This document shows, piece by piece, positions 7,861 through 16,992 of a DNA stretch of 64,000 nucleotides. This DNA is from Cetobacterium sp. 8H (GTDB taxonomy: Bacteria > Fusobacteriota > Fusobacteriia > Fusobacteriales > Fusobacteriaceae). The notes under the pieces are model-generated. The model saw only the letters and a program-made list of their open reading frames with translations. It did no database searches and was not told the origin of the DNA. Numbering within the stretch: position 1 is the stretch's first letter; each line of letters starts with the position of its first letter. The position numbers and the translations under genes are program-made. The stretch spans positions 1-64,000 of the forward strand of contig NZ_JACHTG010000005.1 in the NCBI RefSeq assembly GCF_014250675.1. The letters run 5' to 3'.

Positions 7861-8979
7861 GTGATGATGATGGATAGAATAGTTGAAAGTTATAATGATT
7901 TTGATTTTGAAAATTTTTTTAGAAGCCTTGATTCTAAAAAAATCTTAGATGTAATAGATAGAAGTGGAGAAAAAGTCTTAGAAGATATGGATCTATTGAC
8001 TCTTTTATCTCCTCAAGCTCAGGAGTTTTTAGAGGAGATGGCTATTAAAGCAAATGTGATAACAAAACAGTATTTTGGAAAAGAGATCCATATATATGCT
8101 CCACTATATATTTCAAATATTTGTGACAATGAGTGTACATACTGTGGATTTAAACATTCAAATCCTATAAAAAGAAGACATTTAACCTATGATGAAATTG
8201 AAAAAGAATCTAAATATATATCTGAAACTTTAGGAGTTCATAGCATTATTTTGCTGACAGGTGAAAGTTATATAAATTCCTTGGAATATTTGAAAAATGC
8301 AATCACGATTTTAAAAAAGTATTTTAATACAGTTATAATTGAAGTTCAGCCACTTTCAGTAGAAGAGTATTTTGAGTTAAAAACTGTTGGATTGGATGGG
8401 GTCACTGTTTATCAGGAGTGCTATGATAAAGAGCTATATAAAACTTATCATCTAAGTGGTAAAAAATCAGATTATAAATATCGTTTAGATACACCTGAAA
8501 GGGCATCAATTGCTGATTTAAGAAGTGTTAATATAGGAGCGTTATTTGGGCTTGGAAATCCAGTTAAAGAGGCATTTTTATCGGGTCTACATTTGAGATA
8601 TTTGACAAATAAATTCTTAAACACACAGTTTTCTATTTCTATACCGAGAATAAAAGAGGCTTATAGAAATATTAAGCCTCAGAATATAATCTCAGATAAG
8701 CAGTTTGTACAATTTCTACTAGCTTATAGATTGTGTTTTCCAACTTCAGGAATAAATATTTCAACTAGAGAATCTAAAGAGTTTAGAGATAATTTACTTC
8801 CTTTAGGAGTTACAAAATTTTCGGCTGGATCGGTGACTGAAGTGGGAGGATATTCATTATCAAATGGTTCTTCACCTCAATTTGAAACAGATGATCACAG
8901 AAGTGTTGTAGAGATAGTAGATATGTTAAAAATTAAAGGATATCAGCCTATTTTTAAAGATTGGGAGAGCAGTATATGA
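7861..8979 (+). CDS. thiH: 2-iminoacetate synthase ThiH (radical SAM tyrosine lyase)
   Basis: ThiH cleaves tyrosine to dehydroglycine and p-cresol for thiazole formation in anaerobes. The radical-SAM CxxxCxxC motif is seen as CDNECTYC around residues 90-97, followed by the typical BATS C-terminal domain (TRESKEFRDNL, KFSAGS). Length about 370 residues fits. The start is ambiguous: GTG 7861 or any of three ATGs up to 7870 lie in a GTGATGATGATG stretch directly after the thiG stop. Presence of ThiH rather than ThiO marks an anaerobic route. Confidence 0.94.
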   Translation: MMMMDRIVESYNDFDFENFFRSLDSKKILDVIDRSGEKVLEDMDLLTLLSPQAQEFLEEMAIKANVITKQYFGKEIHIYAPLYISNICDNECTYCGFKHSNPIKRRHLTYDEIEKESKYISETLGVHSIILLTGESYINSLEYLKNAITILKKYFNTVIIEVQPLSVEEYFELKTVGLDGVTVYQECYDKELYKTYHLSGKKSDYKYRLDTPERASIADLRSVNIGALFGLGNPVKEAFLSGLHLRYLTNKFLNTQFSISIPRIKEAYRNIKPQNIISDKQFVQFLLAYRLCFPTSGINISTRESKEFRDNLLPLGVTKFSAGSVTEVGGYSLSNGSSPQFETDDHRSVVEIVDMLKIKGYQPIFKDWESSI

Positions 8980-9518
8980 GAATAGGAATTGCTGGATGTG
9001 GTGGAATTGGTTCTAATGTTGCAATGAACTTAGTTCGTTCAGGAATTAAAGACTTTGTATTGGTTGATTTTGATAGAATTGAAGAATCAAATTTAAATAG
9101 ACAATTTTTCTTTAAAAATCAAATAGGTAAATATAAATCATTAGAGCTAAAAAAGAATTTAGAAAATATAAATGAAAATGTCTTTATTAAATCTTTTGTA
9201 GAGAAAATTACAGAGAAAAATATAAAAAATTTTTTTGAGAGTTGTGACATAATTGTTGAAGCTTTCGACAAAAGAGAGTTTAAAAGTCTTCTTATAGAAA
9301 ACTATTTTCATAAGAAAATAATCTCGGCAAATGGAATAGGTGGAAGAGATTTAGAAGGAGTAAAAGTTAGAGAGTTAAGTAATTTAACAATTGTAGGAGA
9401 TTTTATGTCAGATATATCAAACTATAAGACATATTCTACAAAAGTAAATTATATCTCTTGTATTATGGCTAACAAAATTTTAGATATTATTGGAGGATTT
9501 AAGGATGAAAAATTTTAA
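8976..9518 (+). CDS. thiF: ThiS adenylyltransferase ThiF
   Basis: An E1-like enzyme of 180 residues that adenylates the ThiS C-terminus. It shows the Rossmann ATP-binding loop GCGGIGSNV near the N-terminus and the DFDRIEESNLNRQ motif typical of ThiF/MoeB. It is shorter than proteobacterial ThiF (about 250), like the compact ThiF of Clostridia, and I see no CxxC zinc pairs. The start ATG 8976 overlaps the thiH stop (ATGA) and is preceded by GGGAGAG. Confidence 0.9.
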   Translation: MRIGIAGCGGIGSNVAMNLVRSGIKDFVLVDFDRIEESNLNRQFFFKNQIGKYKSLELKKNLENINENVFIKSFVEKITEKNIKNFFESCDIIVEAFDKREFKSLLIENYFHKKIISANGIGGRDLEGVKVRELSNLTIVGDFMSDISNYKTYSTKVNYISCIMANKILDIIGGFKDEKF

Positions 9519-10143
9519 GCTTCCTATAGGAGTTTATGCAATAACTGATTCAAAGTCATCAAAAGGAAAAGTTTTTATTGAATATTGTGAGGAGTTATTA
9601 AAGGCTGGAGTAAAGATTATACAATATAGAGAAAAAAATAAAAACATAAAAGAGGTTTTAGAGGAAGCAAAACAGCTCAGAGAACTAACTTTAAAATATA
9701 ATGTGACATTTATTGTAAATGATTATCTTGATATTGCTTTAATTGTTGATGCTGATGGGATACATATTGGTCAAGGAGATCTTCCTATTGAAGATGTGAG
9801 AAAAGTTTTAGGCGATGGTAAAATTATTGGAATTTCAACTCATAATCCAGAAGAAGCAAAGCAAGCTATTTTAGATGGAGCAGATTATATAGGTGTAGGG
9901 CCAATCTATCATACAGAAACTAAAGTGGATGTATGTGCTCCTGTGACTCTTGAATATTTAGAGTATGTGGAAAAGAATATATCGTTACCATATGTGGCTA
10001 TTGGTGGAATTAAAGAGCATAATCTTGAAGAGGTAATATCAAAAGGAGCTAAGAGTATATGTTTGGTATCTGAGTTGGTTGGAGCTGAAGATACTTATAG
10101 CAAAACTAAGACTATTAATGAAAGAATTATTTCTAACTATTGA
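9505..10143 (+). CDS. thiE: Thiamine-phosphate synthase ThiE
   Basis: A 212-residue TIM-barrel enzyme that joins HMP pyrophosphate with thiazole phosphate. Motifs: QYREKN, FIVNDYLDIA, DGIHIGQGD, and the phosphate loop GVGPIYHTETK followed by AIGGI. Start ATG 9505 has GGAGG nine bases upstream, lying inside the end of thiF, so the two overlap. Last gene of the thi operon; thiC, thiD and a kinase are not in the window, so the pyrimidine half must come from elsewhere or from salvage. Confidence 0.94.
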   Translation: MKNFKLPIGVYAITDSKSSKGKVFIEYCEELLKAGVKIIQYREKNKNIKEVLEEAKQLRELTLKYNVTFIVNDYLDIALIVDADGIHIGQGDLPIEDVRKVLGDGKIIGISTHNPEEAKQAILDGADYIGVGPIYHTETKVDVCAPVTLEYLEYVEKNISLPYVAIGGIKEHNLEEVISKGAKSICLVSELVGAEDTYSKTKTINERIISNY

Positions 10144-10258
10144 CTTTTAAAAAATTATAAGTTATATAAAGTACCAAAGAAAATTTGATTCTTATTTATA
10201 AGCACAAAAATAAAAAAACTATAAATTAGTTTTTAAAATAGAAGGAGGAGGGATTTTA

Positions 10259-11257
10259 ATGAAAAGAGTTTTAACGCTTTTAATTACTCTACTACTTGCT
10301 ACTACAGTTATTTTTGCAAATGCTAGTGAAAAGGTACTTGGAATAGTTATGCCAAATGCAACACATGGATTTTTAGGAGAAAGTATAAAGCATGCTAGAG
10401 CATCAGCTGAAGAATATGCTAAAACAAATGGATTTCAATATAAGTTTCTTACATCAGCTGAAGCTTCAGAACAAAATAATCAGTTGGATACTTTGATAAA
10501 TGAAAAAGTAGATTGCATAGTTTTATGGCCTCATAATGGAAACGAGCTAAGATCAGGAGCAATGAAGGTTATGGAGGCTGGAATTCCTTTAATAGTCTAT
10601 GATCGTCTAATTGATAACTTTAAGCCTACAGCTGAAGTTATGGGAGATAATTTTACTATAGGAGAAGAAACAGGAAGATATTTAAATAAATATTTTAAAG
10701 AAGATTTAGCAGCTGGAAAAGTTAATATAGTTGAGTTTAAAGGAGATAACTCAACGGTTCCACAACAACGTTCAGATGGATTCATGAAGACAGCTGATAA
10801 AAACTTAGTTGTTATTCAACAATTTAGTACTGATTGGCAAAGAGCAAAGGCACAAGAACAAATGGAAACACTTTTGAATAGTTTAAAAAAAGAGGAAGTA
10901 GAAAATATAAAAGGTGTATTTACTCATGATGATGAGGTTGCATTAGGAGTTTTAGATGCAATTATGAACTATAATGGTAATGCTAAGTTAAATGTTAAAC
11001 TTGTAACTGGAGTTAGTGGAAGAAAGGAAAATATAGAAACTTTTGACATTATAAGAGATCAGTTAGGAATAGATCAAGTGACTTATCTATTTTCTCCTGC
11101 AATGGTTAGAGATGCTGTTAAAATGGGAGCAGACATATTGGCAGGGAAAACATATTCTGGATTATATCTAATTCCAACAGAGACAATAGATAATAGTAAT
11201 TATAAAGATTATATGAAAAGTGAGCATTGGAAAACAAGATATCAAAGTGGAATTTAA
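10259..11257 (+). CDS. Sugar ABC transporter substrate-binding protein
   Basis: A 332-residue periplasmic binding protein of the ribose/xylose type (Peripla_BP_4). It has a cleavable signal peptide (to about ANA at 19-22), then GIVMPNATHGFLGES, DTLINEKVDCIVLWP and VYDRLI typical of RbsB/XylF-like proteins. It is the first gene of an operon with RbsA- and RbsC-like components, an isomerase and a dehydrogenase. A terminator-like hairpin directly behind it should give it higher expression than the rest. Substrate unknown; a sugar or polyol is likely. Confidence 0.9.
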   Translation: MKRVLTLLITLLLATTVIFANASEKVLGIVMPNATHGFLGESIKHARASAEEYAKTNGFQYKFLTSAEASEQNNQLDTLINEKVDCIVLWPHNGNELRSGAMKVMEAGIPLIVYDRLIDNFKPTAEVMGDNFTIGEETGRYLNKYFKEDLAAGKVNIVEFKGDNSTVPQQRSDGFMKTADKNLVVIQQFSTDWQRAKAQEQMETLLNSLKKEEVENIKGVFTHDDEVALGVLDAIMNYNGNAKLNVKLVTGVSGRKENIETFDIIRDQLGIDQVTYLFSPAMVRDAVKMGADILAGKTYSGLYLIPTETIDNSNYKDYMKSEHWKTRYQSGI

Positions 11258-11262
11258 AAGGA

Positions 11263-11292
11263 AAAAGGGTGAGTTTATCTCACCCTTATTTT
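11263..11292 (+). terminator. Intercistronic hairpin, partial terminator
   Basis: AAGGGTGAG (11265-11273) pairs with CTCACCCTT (11279-11287), followed by ATTTT. Such hairpins after binding-protein genes usually attenuate downstream expression or stabilise the upstream message. Confidence 0.75.
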
Positions 11293-11314
11293 AAAAATTA
11301 GGTTGGTGGTTACA

Positions 11315-12814
11315 ATGCTTTTAGAGATGAGGAACATAGTTAAAAATTTTGGATCTGTTCAAGCATTAAAAGGGGTTTCATTATCTGTAAATAGAGGAGA
11401 AATTCATGGATTATTAGGAGAGAATGGAGCAGGAAAGTCTACATTAATGAACATACTAGCAGGAACATTTGCGCCTACAGATGGAGAAATTTTTTTTAAT
11501 GATAAAAAAATAGAAAATCTTAATACAAAAAAAACTCAAAACTTAGGAATTCGTTTTATACACCAAGAACTTAACTTGGTAAATGATTTGACAGTTTATG
11601 AAAATCTTTTTTTGGGAGAAGAGTTAGTTGATAAATTTGGATTTTTAAATAGAAAAGATATGATAAAGAAATCTAGGGATATATTGGAAAGAATGTCTTT
11701 AGATATTGATCCTAAAATAGAAGTTAGAAAATTAGAAACTTCTAGAAAACAACTTATAGAAATAGCAAAAGCCCTTTTGTTTGATGCCAAACTCATAATA
11801 ATGGACGAGCCAACAACAGCTTTAACAAATAAAGAGATTGAGCATCTTTTTATATTGATGAAAAAATTAAAAGAACATGGTGTAAGTATGATTTATATTT
11901 CTCATAAAATGCCAGAACTCTTTAGTATTTGTGACAGGTATACAGTTCTAAGAGATGGTGTTTATATTGAAAGCGGAGAATTTAAAAATATTGATGAAAA
12001 AAAAGCAACAGAACTATTAGTTGGAAAATCTTTAGAAAATGAGATCTTGGATAATAAAAAAAGTTTAAATGAAATTCTTTTAGAAGTAAAGGATATAAGT
12101 TTAGCTAATAAGTTTAAAAATATTAGTTTTGATTTAAAAAAAGGAGAAGTTATTGCCATAACCGGACTTCATGGAGATGGACGGGACTTTTTAGCAGAAA
12201 CTTTATATGGAGCTCATAAATTAGAACTGGGTTCTGTCTATTTAAATGGCAAAAAAATAAATTATCAAGACATAAAAAGTACTATAAAAGATGGAATAAG
12301 TATGGTTCAAAGAAATAGAAAAGAGCGATCTATAATAAAAGATATGAGTATTTTAGATAATTTTTCTATCTCTAGATTTGCATCGAAGGATAATTCATTT
12401 TTTATCAGTGAAAAATTTCAATTAGAAAGGTTATATATCAGAAAGGAAGAGATGAGTATAAAGTTTGAAAATCCTACAAATATGATAACTTCTTTATCTG
12501 GTGGAAATCAACAAAAGGTAATAATTGGAAGATGCTTAGAATTGGATACAGATGTAATTATACTTGATAATCCTACTCAAGGAATAGATGTTGGAGCTAA
12601 ATTTGAAATTTATAAAATAATAAATAACCTTGCAAAGAGTGGAAAGGGAATTATTATTTTCACTTCAGAATATCCTGAGATAAATAAAGTAGCTGACAGA
12701 TGCTTAGTGATGTATAAAGGGAAAATTAATAGAGAGTTATTAAGAGATGAGTTTAATGAATTAACTATAATGCATTTCGCAACTGGAGCTAATATGGAGG
12801 AAAAATATGAATAA
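11315..12814 (+). CDS. Sugar ABC transporter ATPase (RbsA/MglA type, two NBDs)
   Basis: A 499-residue ATPase with two fused nucleotide-binding domains. The first has Walker A GENGAGKST, Walker B IIMDEPTTAL; the second has the degenerate GLHGDGRDF loop, signature LSGGNQQK and VIILDNPTQGID, exactly the carbohydrate-uptake (CUT2) pattern. I prefer ATG 11315 over TTG 11303 because GGTGG lies just upstream. Its end overlaps the permease start by 8 bp. Confidence 0.92.
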   Translation: MLLEMRNIVKNFGSVQALKGVSLSVNRGEIHGLLGENGAGKSTLMNILAGTFAPTDGEIFFNDKKIENLNTKKTQNLGIRFIHQELNLVNDLTVYENLFLGEELVDKFGFLNRKDMIKKSRDILERMSLDIDPKIEVRKLETSRKQLIEIAKALLFDAKLIIMDEPTTALTNKEIEHLFILMKKLKEHGVSMIYISHKMPELFSICDRYTVLRDGVYIESGEFKNIDEKKATELLVGKSLENEILDNKKSLNEILLEVKDISLANKFKNISFDLKKGEVIAITGLHGDGRDFLAETLYGAHKLELGSVYLNGKKINYQDIKSTIKDGISMVQRNRKERSIIKDMSILDNFSISRFASKDNSFFISEKFQLERLYIRKEEMSIKFENPTNMITSLSGGNQQKVIIGRCLELDTDVIILDNPTQGIDVGAKFEIYKIINNLAKSGKGIIIFTSEYPEINKVADRCLVMYKGKINRELLRDEFNELTIMHFATGANMEEKYE

Positions 12815-13760
12815 AAGTATAGATATAAAAAAAATTTATTCAGAATATACTTTTGTATTTTCTTTTTTAATATTAATAGTGATTGCAACTACAATAAATC
12901 ATTCTTTTTTATCATGGACAAATATATCAACACTTTTATTACAATCTTCTATAAAAGGAATTATTGCTTTAGGGATGACTTTAATCATAATATCTGGTCA
13001 AATTGATTTATCTGTAGGGTCTCAAAGTGCTCTGATTGCCGGACTAGGGGTTGTAGTTTTAAATAAAACTGAAAGTGCTTTGATAATGTTAATATTTTGT
13101 ATGATTTTTGGAGGTTTTTTAGGAACCATTAATGGAATTATAACAACCAAAGGAAAAATTGCGCCATTTATTGTGACGTTAGCAACAATGAGTGCTTATA
13201 GGTCTATTATTGTACAATTAGGACAAGGTGGTCCTTTTAATATTGATATGAAAATTCTTATGAGCTTTAGAAAAATTGCTTCTGGGAAAACTATAGGAAT
13301 TCCTAACTTGGCGATAATATTTATTTTAATAACATTTTTAATGGTTATATTGGCTAAGTATACAAAATTTGGAAGATATGTTTATGCGGTTGGTTCTAAT
13401 GAACATGCAACATTTTTAACTGGTGTAAATGTTGTGAGAGTAAAAACTTTGTGTTTTACTTTAGTAGGACTTTTGACTGGAATCTCATCCTTTTTACTTT
13501 CTTCAAGACTTACTTCAATAACAGCAGCAAATGTTGGGATGTCTTTTGAATTAGATGCTATTGCGGCAGTAGCAATAGGAGGAACATCTATGAGTGGAGG
13601 AAGAGGAAAAATTATAGGGACATTTTTAGGAGCCATAATGTTACAAATGATTGAAGGAATACTTATAGCAGCTAGAATTCCACCATTTTTATCAGGTTTA
13701 GTTAAAGGAGTGATAATAATATTAGCTGTTATCTTTCAAAGTAAAAAAAATAACGATTAA
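12807..13760 (+). CDS. Sugar ABC transporter permease (RbsC type)
   Basis: A 317-residue inner-membrane permease with about 8-10 hydrophobic helices. The CUT2 permease signature is visible as GMTLIIISGQIDLSVGS, and near the C-terminus DAIAAVAIGGTSMSGGRG, which forms the coupling region with the ATPase. Overlaps the ATPase gene at its start and abuts the isomerase gene at its end. Confidence 0.92.
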   Translation: MNKSIDIKKIYSEYTFVFSFLILIVIATTINHSFLSWTNISTLLLQSSIKGIIALGMTLIIISGQIDLSVGSQSALIAGLGVVVLNKTESALIMLIFCMIFGGFLGTINGIITTKGKIAPFIVTLATMSAYRSIIVQLGQGGPFNIDMKILMSFRKIASGKTIGIPNLAIIFILITFLMVILAKYTKFGRYVYAVGSNEHATFLTGVNVVRVKTLCFTLVGLLTGISSFLLSSRLTSITAANVGMSFELDAIAAVAIGGTSMSGGRGKIIGTFLGAIMLQMIEGILIAARIPPFLSGLVKGVIIILAVIFQSKKNND

Positions 13761-13774
13761 TGATGGAGGTTTTT

Positions 13775-14701
13775 ATGAAGTTAGGTTTTTTAACAGGTAT
13801 TATGGGAGATATTCCTTTAGAAGAAAAAATTAAGTGGGCTCATAAAATAGGCTTTGAAACTTTAGAAGTTTCTTGTTGGCCAAAAGCTAATACAAGAGAT
13901 TATTCAGGAAGTGATATAGATATAGAAAAATTTACTTCAGAAGAGGCAAAAAATTTTAAAAAAATATTAAAAGATAATGCTATGACTATTGCAACATTAG
14001 CATATTATGATAATAATTTACATCATGATTTGGAAAAAAGACATGCCTACAATAATCATTTATTAAAAGTTATTGATGCAGCATTTTTATTAGGTGTAAG
14101 AAATGTAGGAACATTTATAGGAAGAGATTTAACATTAACAATAGAAGAAAATTTTGATGAAATGGTCAAAGTATTTCAACCAATATTGGAGTATGCGAAA
14201 TCAAAAGATATAAGAATAATTATTGAAAACTGCTCTATGCCAGGATGGCATAAAGATGGATGGGCAGGAACTATATCATATTCACCAGAGTTATGGGAAG
14301 AAATGTTTAAAAGACTTCCATATGATAATTTTGGTTTGAATTTTGACCCTTCTCATCTTGTATGGTTAGGAATTGATTATATTAAGGCTTTAAAAGATTT
14401 TAGAGAAAAAGTGTTTACTGTCCATGCTAAAGATACTGAGATATTGGAAAATGAAAAACACTATTTTAGTATCTTAGGAAAGCAGTTGGGAAAAAAAGAT
14501 ACATGGGACTTGGGATTTTGGAGACATAGAATGCCTGGAAAAGGAGACATCGATTGGCAAAAATTTATAGACACTTTAAAAGAGATAAACTTTAATAATG
14601 AAGTAATTATAGAGCATGAAGATCTCGAATATCAAGATAGTTTGGAAAAAATAAAAGAAGGATTAGAAATAGGTCACAAATATTTAAAAGAGAGAATGTA
14701 G
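13775..14701 (+). CDS. Sugar phosphate isomerase/epimerase (AP-endonuclease-2 fold)
   Basis: A 308-residue TIM-barrel protein of the xylose-isomerase-like family (IolE/IolI relatives). Metal-ligand motifs can be seen: IIIENCSMPG, NFDPSHLVWLG, FTVHAKDTE and VIIEHED. The true start is ATG 13775 behind GGAGG (13764-13768); the ATG at 13760 lacks a site. Together with the next gene it probably converts the sugar or inositol-like compound imported by the ABC transporter. Exact reaction not determinable. Confidence 0.88.
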   Translation: MKLGFLTGIMGDIPLEEKIKWAHKIGFETLEVSCWPKANTRDYSGSDIDIEKFTSEEAKNFKKILKDNAMTIATLAYYDNNLHHDLEKRHAYNNHLLKVIDAAFLLGVRNVGTFIGRDLTLTIEENFDEMVKVFQPILEYAKSKDIRIIIENCSMPGWHKDGWAGTISYSPELWEEMFKRLPYDNFGLNFDPSHLVWLGIDYIKALKDFREKVFTVHAKDTEILENEKHYFSILGKQLGKKDTWDLGFWRHRMPGKGDIDWQKFIDTLKEINFNNEVIIEHEDLEYQDSLEKIKEGLEIGHKYLKERM

Positions 14702-14711
14702 GAGTGGTTAT

Positions 14712-15758
14712 ATGAAAAAGATAAGAGTTGGAATAATAGGCTGTGGATCAATAACTGAAAAAAGACATGCTCCTGAATATTTAGAGAATCCAAATGTAGA
14801 AATAGTTGCTTTTTATGATTTAAATGAAAAGAGAGCTATGTTGATGGTAGAAAAATTTGGTGGAAAAGCAGTAAAAGATTATAAGGATATTTTAGAAGAT
14901 CCATCTATTGATGCAATCAGTGATTGTACTCCTAATAATATGCATTGCTTAATATCTACTAAAGCAATGGAGTTAGGAAAACATGTTCTATGTGAAAAAC
15001 CTATGTCAAAAACTTTGGAAGAGGCGTTAAAAATTATAGATGTTCAAAACAAAACAGGAAAAATTTTTATGTTAGATCACAATCAAAGATTCACAAAAGC
15101 TCATAGAAAAGTTAAAGAACTGATAAAAAATGGTAAGTTAGGAAAAATTTTGACTTTTAGAACTACTTTTGGGCATAGTGGTCCAGAGTCTTGGAGCGAA
15201 AATAAATCTAAAAATACTTGGTTCTTTAAAAAAGATTTGTGTGAATTTGGAGTTCTGGGAGATTTAGGAGTTCATAAAATAGATCTTATAAGATTCTTAA
15301 CTAATCAAGAGTTTAAAAGTGTTTGTGCTATGGCAGGAACTCTTAATAAGACTTTTGAAAATGGAGAGAAGATAGAGGTATACGATAATGCAATATGTAT
15401 TTTAAAAACAGAAGAAGGGACTTTAGGAACGGGAACTTTTAGTTGGAGTTATTACGGGGAAGAAGATAATTCTACTATTTTATATTTTGAAAAAGGTATT
15501 ATTAGAATATATGATAATCCTATTTACCAAATTATTATCATATATAATGACGGTACAGTAGAAAAATTACAGATAGAATCCATACAAACAAATAGTGAAC
15601 AAACTAAAACTGGGGTTATAGATGAGTTCATACAGTGTATATTGGAGAATAAAGAGTCAACTGTAACAGCTTATGACGGTTTTATATCAATAAAAGTAGT
15701 CCATGCAATAATGAAATCAATAGAAGAAAAGCAAGAGATTGCAATAGATTTGAATTAA
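14712..15758 (+). CDS. Gfo/Idh/MocA-family NAD(P)-dependent oxidoreductase
   Basis: A 348-residue two-domain dehydrogenase. The N-terminal Rossmann fold begins GIIGCGSITEKRH, and the family's catalytic EKPMSKTLEEA motif (Lys in EKP) is near 95-105; the C-terminal alpha/beta domain has GDLGVHKIDLIRF with the conserved histidine. It closes the sugar-uptake operon and presumably oxidises or epimerises the imported substrate together with the isomerase. Followed by a terminator. Confidence 0.9.
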   Translation: MKKIRVGIIGCGSITEKRHAPEYLENPNVEIVAFYDLNEKRAMLMVEKFGGKAVKDYKDILEDPSIDAISDCTPNNMHCLISTKAMELGKHVLCEKPMSKTLEEALKIIDVQNKTGKIFMLDHNQRFTKAHRKVKELIKNGKLGKILTFRTTFGHSGPESWSENKSKNTWFFKKDLCEFGVLGDLGVHKIDLIRFLTNQEFKSVCAMAGTLNKTFENGEKIEVYDNAICILKTEEGTLGTGTFSWSYYGEEDNSTILYFEKGIIRIYDNPIYQIIIIYNDGTVEKLQIESIQTNSEQTKTGVIDEFIQCILENKESTVTAYDGFISIKVVHAIMKSIEEKQEIAIDLN

Positions 15759-15782
15759 AAAAGTTATCTAAATTAAATTTTT

Positions 15783-15838
15783 AAAATCCTTATTTTAAGT
15801 AGATATTGAATCTTTCACTTGAGATAAGGATTTTTTTC
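15783..15838 (+). terminator. Rho-independent terminator of the sugar operon
   Basis: AAAATCCTTAT near 15783 pairs with ATAAGGATTTTT near 15823-15835, followed by T. Confidence 0.75.
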
Positions 15839-15887
15839 ACGAAGTATATTGTATTTTTTTTATATTCATGTTAACATATTCTAAAAG

Positions 15888-15905
15888 TAGTTTACTAGTA
15901 AACTA
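15888..15905. promoter_or_regulatory. 18-bp perfect palindrome, probable MarR operator
   Basis: TAGTTTACTAGTAAACTA is a perfect inverted repeat 19 bp before the efflux adaptor start, where it would overlap the promoter or early transcript. The third gene of the operon encodes a MarR repressor, and MarR proteins bind palindromes of this size, so autoregulation of the whole operon is the likely reading. Confidence 0.65.
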
Positions 15906-15924
15906 AAATTAGGAGTGGTTATAG

Positions 15925-16992
15925 ATGCAACATAAAAGTAAAGCTAAATTTATATATTTAGGTATTATCATTAGCTTTTTATTAGTATTTTTTTTAACTG
16001 TAGGAGTTCAAATGAATATCCCTTATTCTTCAAGGGCTTTTTTAGAGTACCAAGTAGTTCCTGTCCAAAGTAAAGTTTCTGAAAGTGTTGAAAATATATT
16101 TATAAAAAATGGTGATCATGTAAATGCAGGGCAGACTCTTTTTGAAGTTGATAAAAATATTTATATAGCCCAATACACGACCGCTTTAGGCCAGTATAAT
16201 GAGGTTTTAGATTTTATTAAAAACTTAAAAAATGACATTGAGAAAAGTGAGGTTTTAGTAAGTAAAAATAAAGTTTTGGTAGAACAAAATAGAAAAGAAT
16301 TGTCAAAATATAAAAAACTTTTTGATAAAAAGTATATAAATGAATTGGATTATGAAAATATGAATACTAAATTTATTGAATCGGAAAAAGTTTTGAAAGA
16401 AAGCCAAAATGAACTTAATAATCTTCTTATTAAATACAAAAAAGATGAGGAGTTAACACCTCAATTACTTATAGCTAAAGGAGCTTTAAAGAAAGCGGAG
16501 ATCAATTTAAAAAATACAACAGTTGTATCTCCAATATCTGGAGAAGTTGTCATGGATAATTTTTATAAAAATACAATTATAAAGCAGGATACAACTTTAT
16601 TTTATGTTAAAAATGATAATATTCTAACAGTTAATGTAGATTTAAAAGAAAAGAATTTAAAATCAATCATAAAAGGTAGAGAAGCACTTGTAGTTTTTGA
16701 TGGGATTTCCCAAGAAATAATAAAAGGAACTATAGATAAAATAACCCCTGTTCTAGCTGAAGGTTTTTCTACTTCAAATACTTTGGTTAATATAGTTGAT
16801 GATAATCGTTGGGTTAGAGATCCTGGAAAAGTTAGAGTTTCTATAATAATTGAAAATTCTGATCTTGTTAAAAAGTTGTCTAGTGGTTCTAAAGCTTCAG
16901 TGATGTTACTTTCTGAAAATAATAGTGTATTTTATAATACTTTAGCAAAAATATGGATGAATATCATAAAGGTTTTCAATTATGTTTATTGA
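15925..16992 (+). CDS. HlyD/EmrA-type membrane fusion protein
   Basis: A 355-residue periplasmic adaptor. One N-terminal membrane anchor (about 8-30) is followed by a biotinyl-lipoyl-like half (VSESVENIFIKNGDHVNAGQTLFEVD), a coiled-coil hairpin (about 85-175), the second lipoyl half (VVSPISGEVV) and a beta-barrel domain. This is the order seen in EmrA, AaeA and YibH. Start ATG follows AGGAGTGG. Its end overlaps the membrane gene by 11 bp. The export substrate is probably a toxic hydrophobic or aromatic compound, by analogy with MarR-controlled pumps. Confidence 0.9.
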   Translation: MQHKSKAKFIYLGIIISFLLVFFLTVGVQMNIPYSSRAFLEYQVVPVQSKVSESVENIFIKNGDHVNAGQTLFEVDKNIYIAQYTTALGQYNEVLDFIKNLKNDIEKSEVLVSKNKVLVEQNRKELSKYKKLFDKKYINELDYENMNTKFIESEKVLKESQNELNNLLIKYKKDEELTPQLLIAKGALKKAEINLKNTTVVSPISGEVVMDNFYKNTIIKQDTTLFYVKNDNILTVNVDLKEKNLKSIIKGREALVVFDGISQEIIKGTIDKITPVLAEGFSTSNTLVNIVDDNRWVRDPGKVRVSIIIENSDLVKKLSSGSKASVMLLSENNSVFYNTLAKIWMNIIKVFNYVY

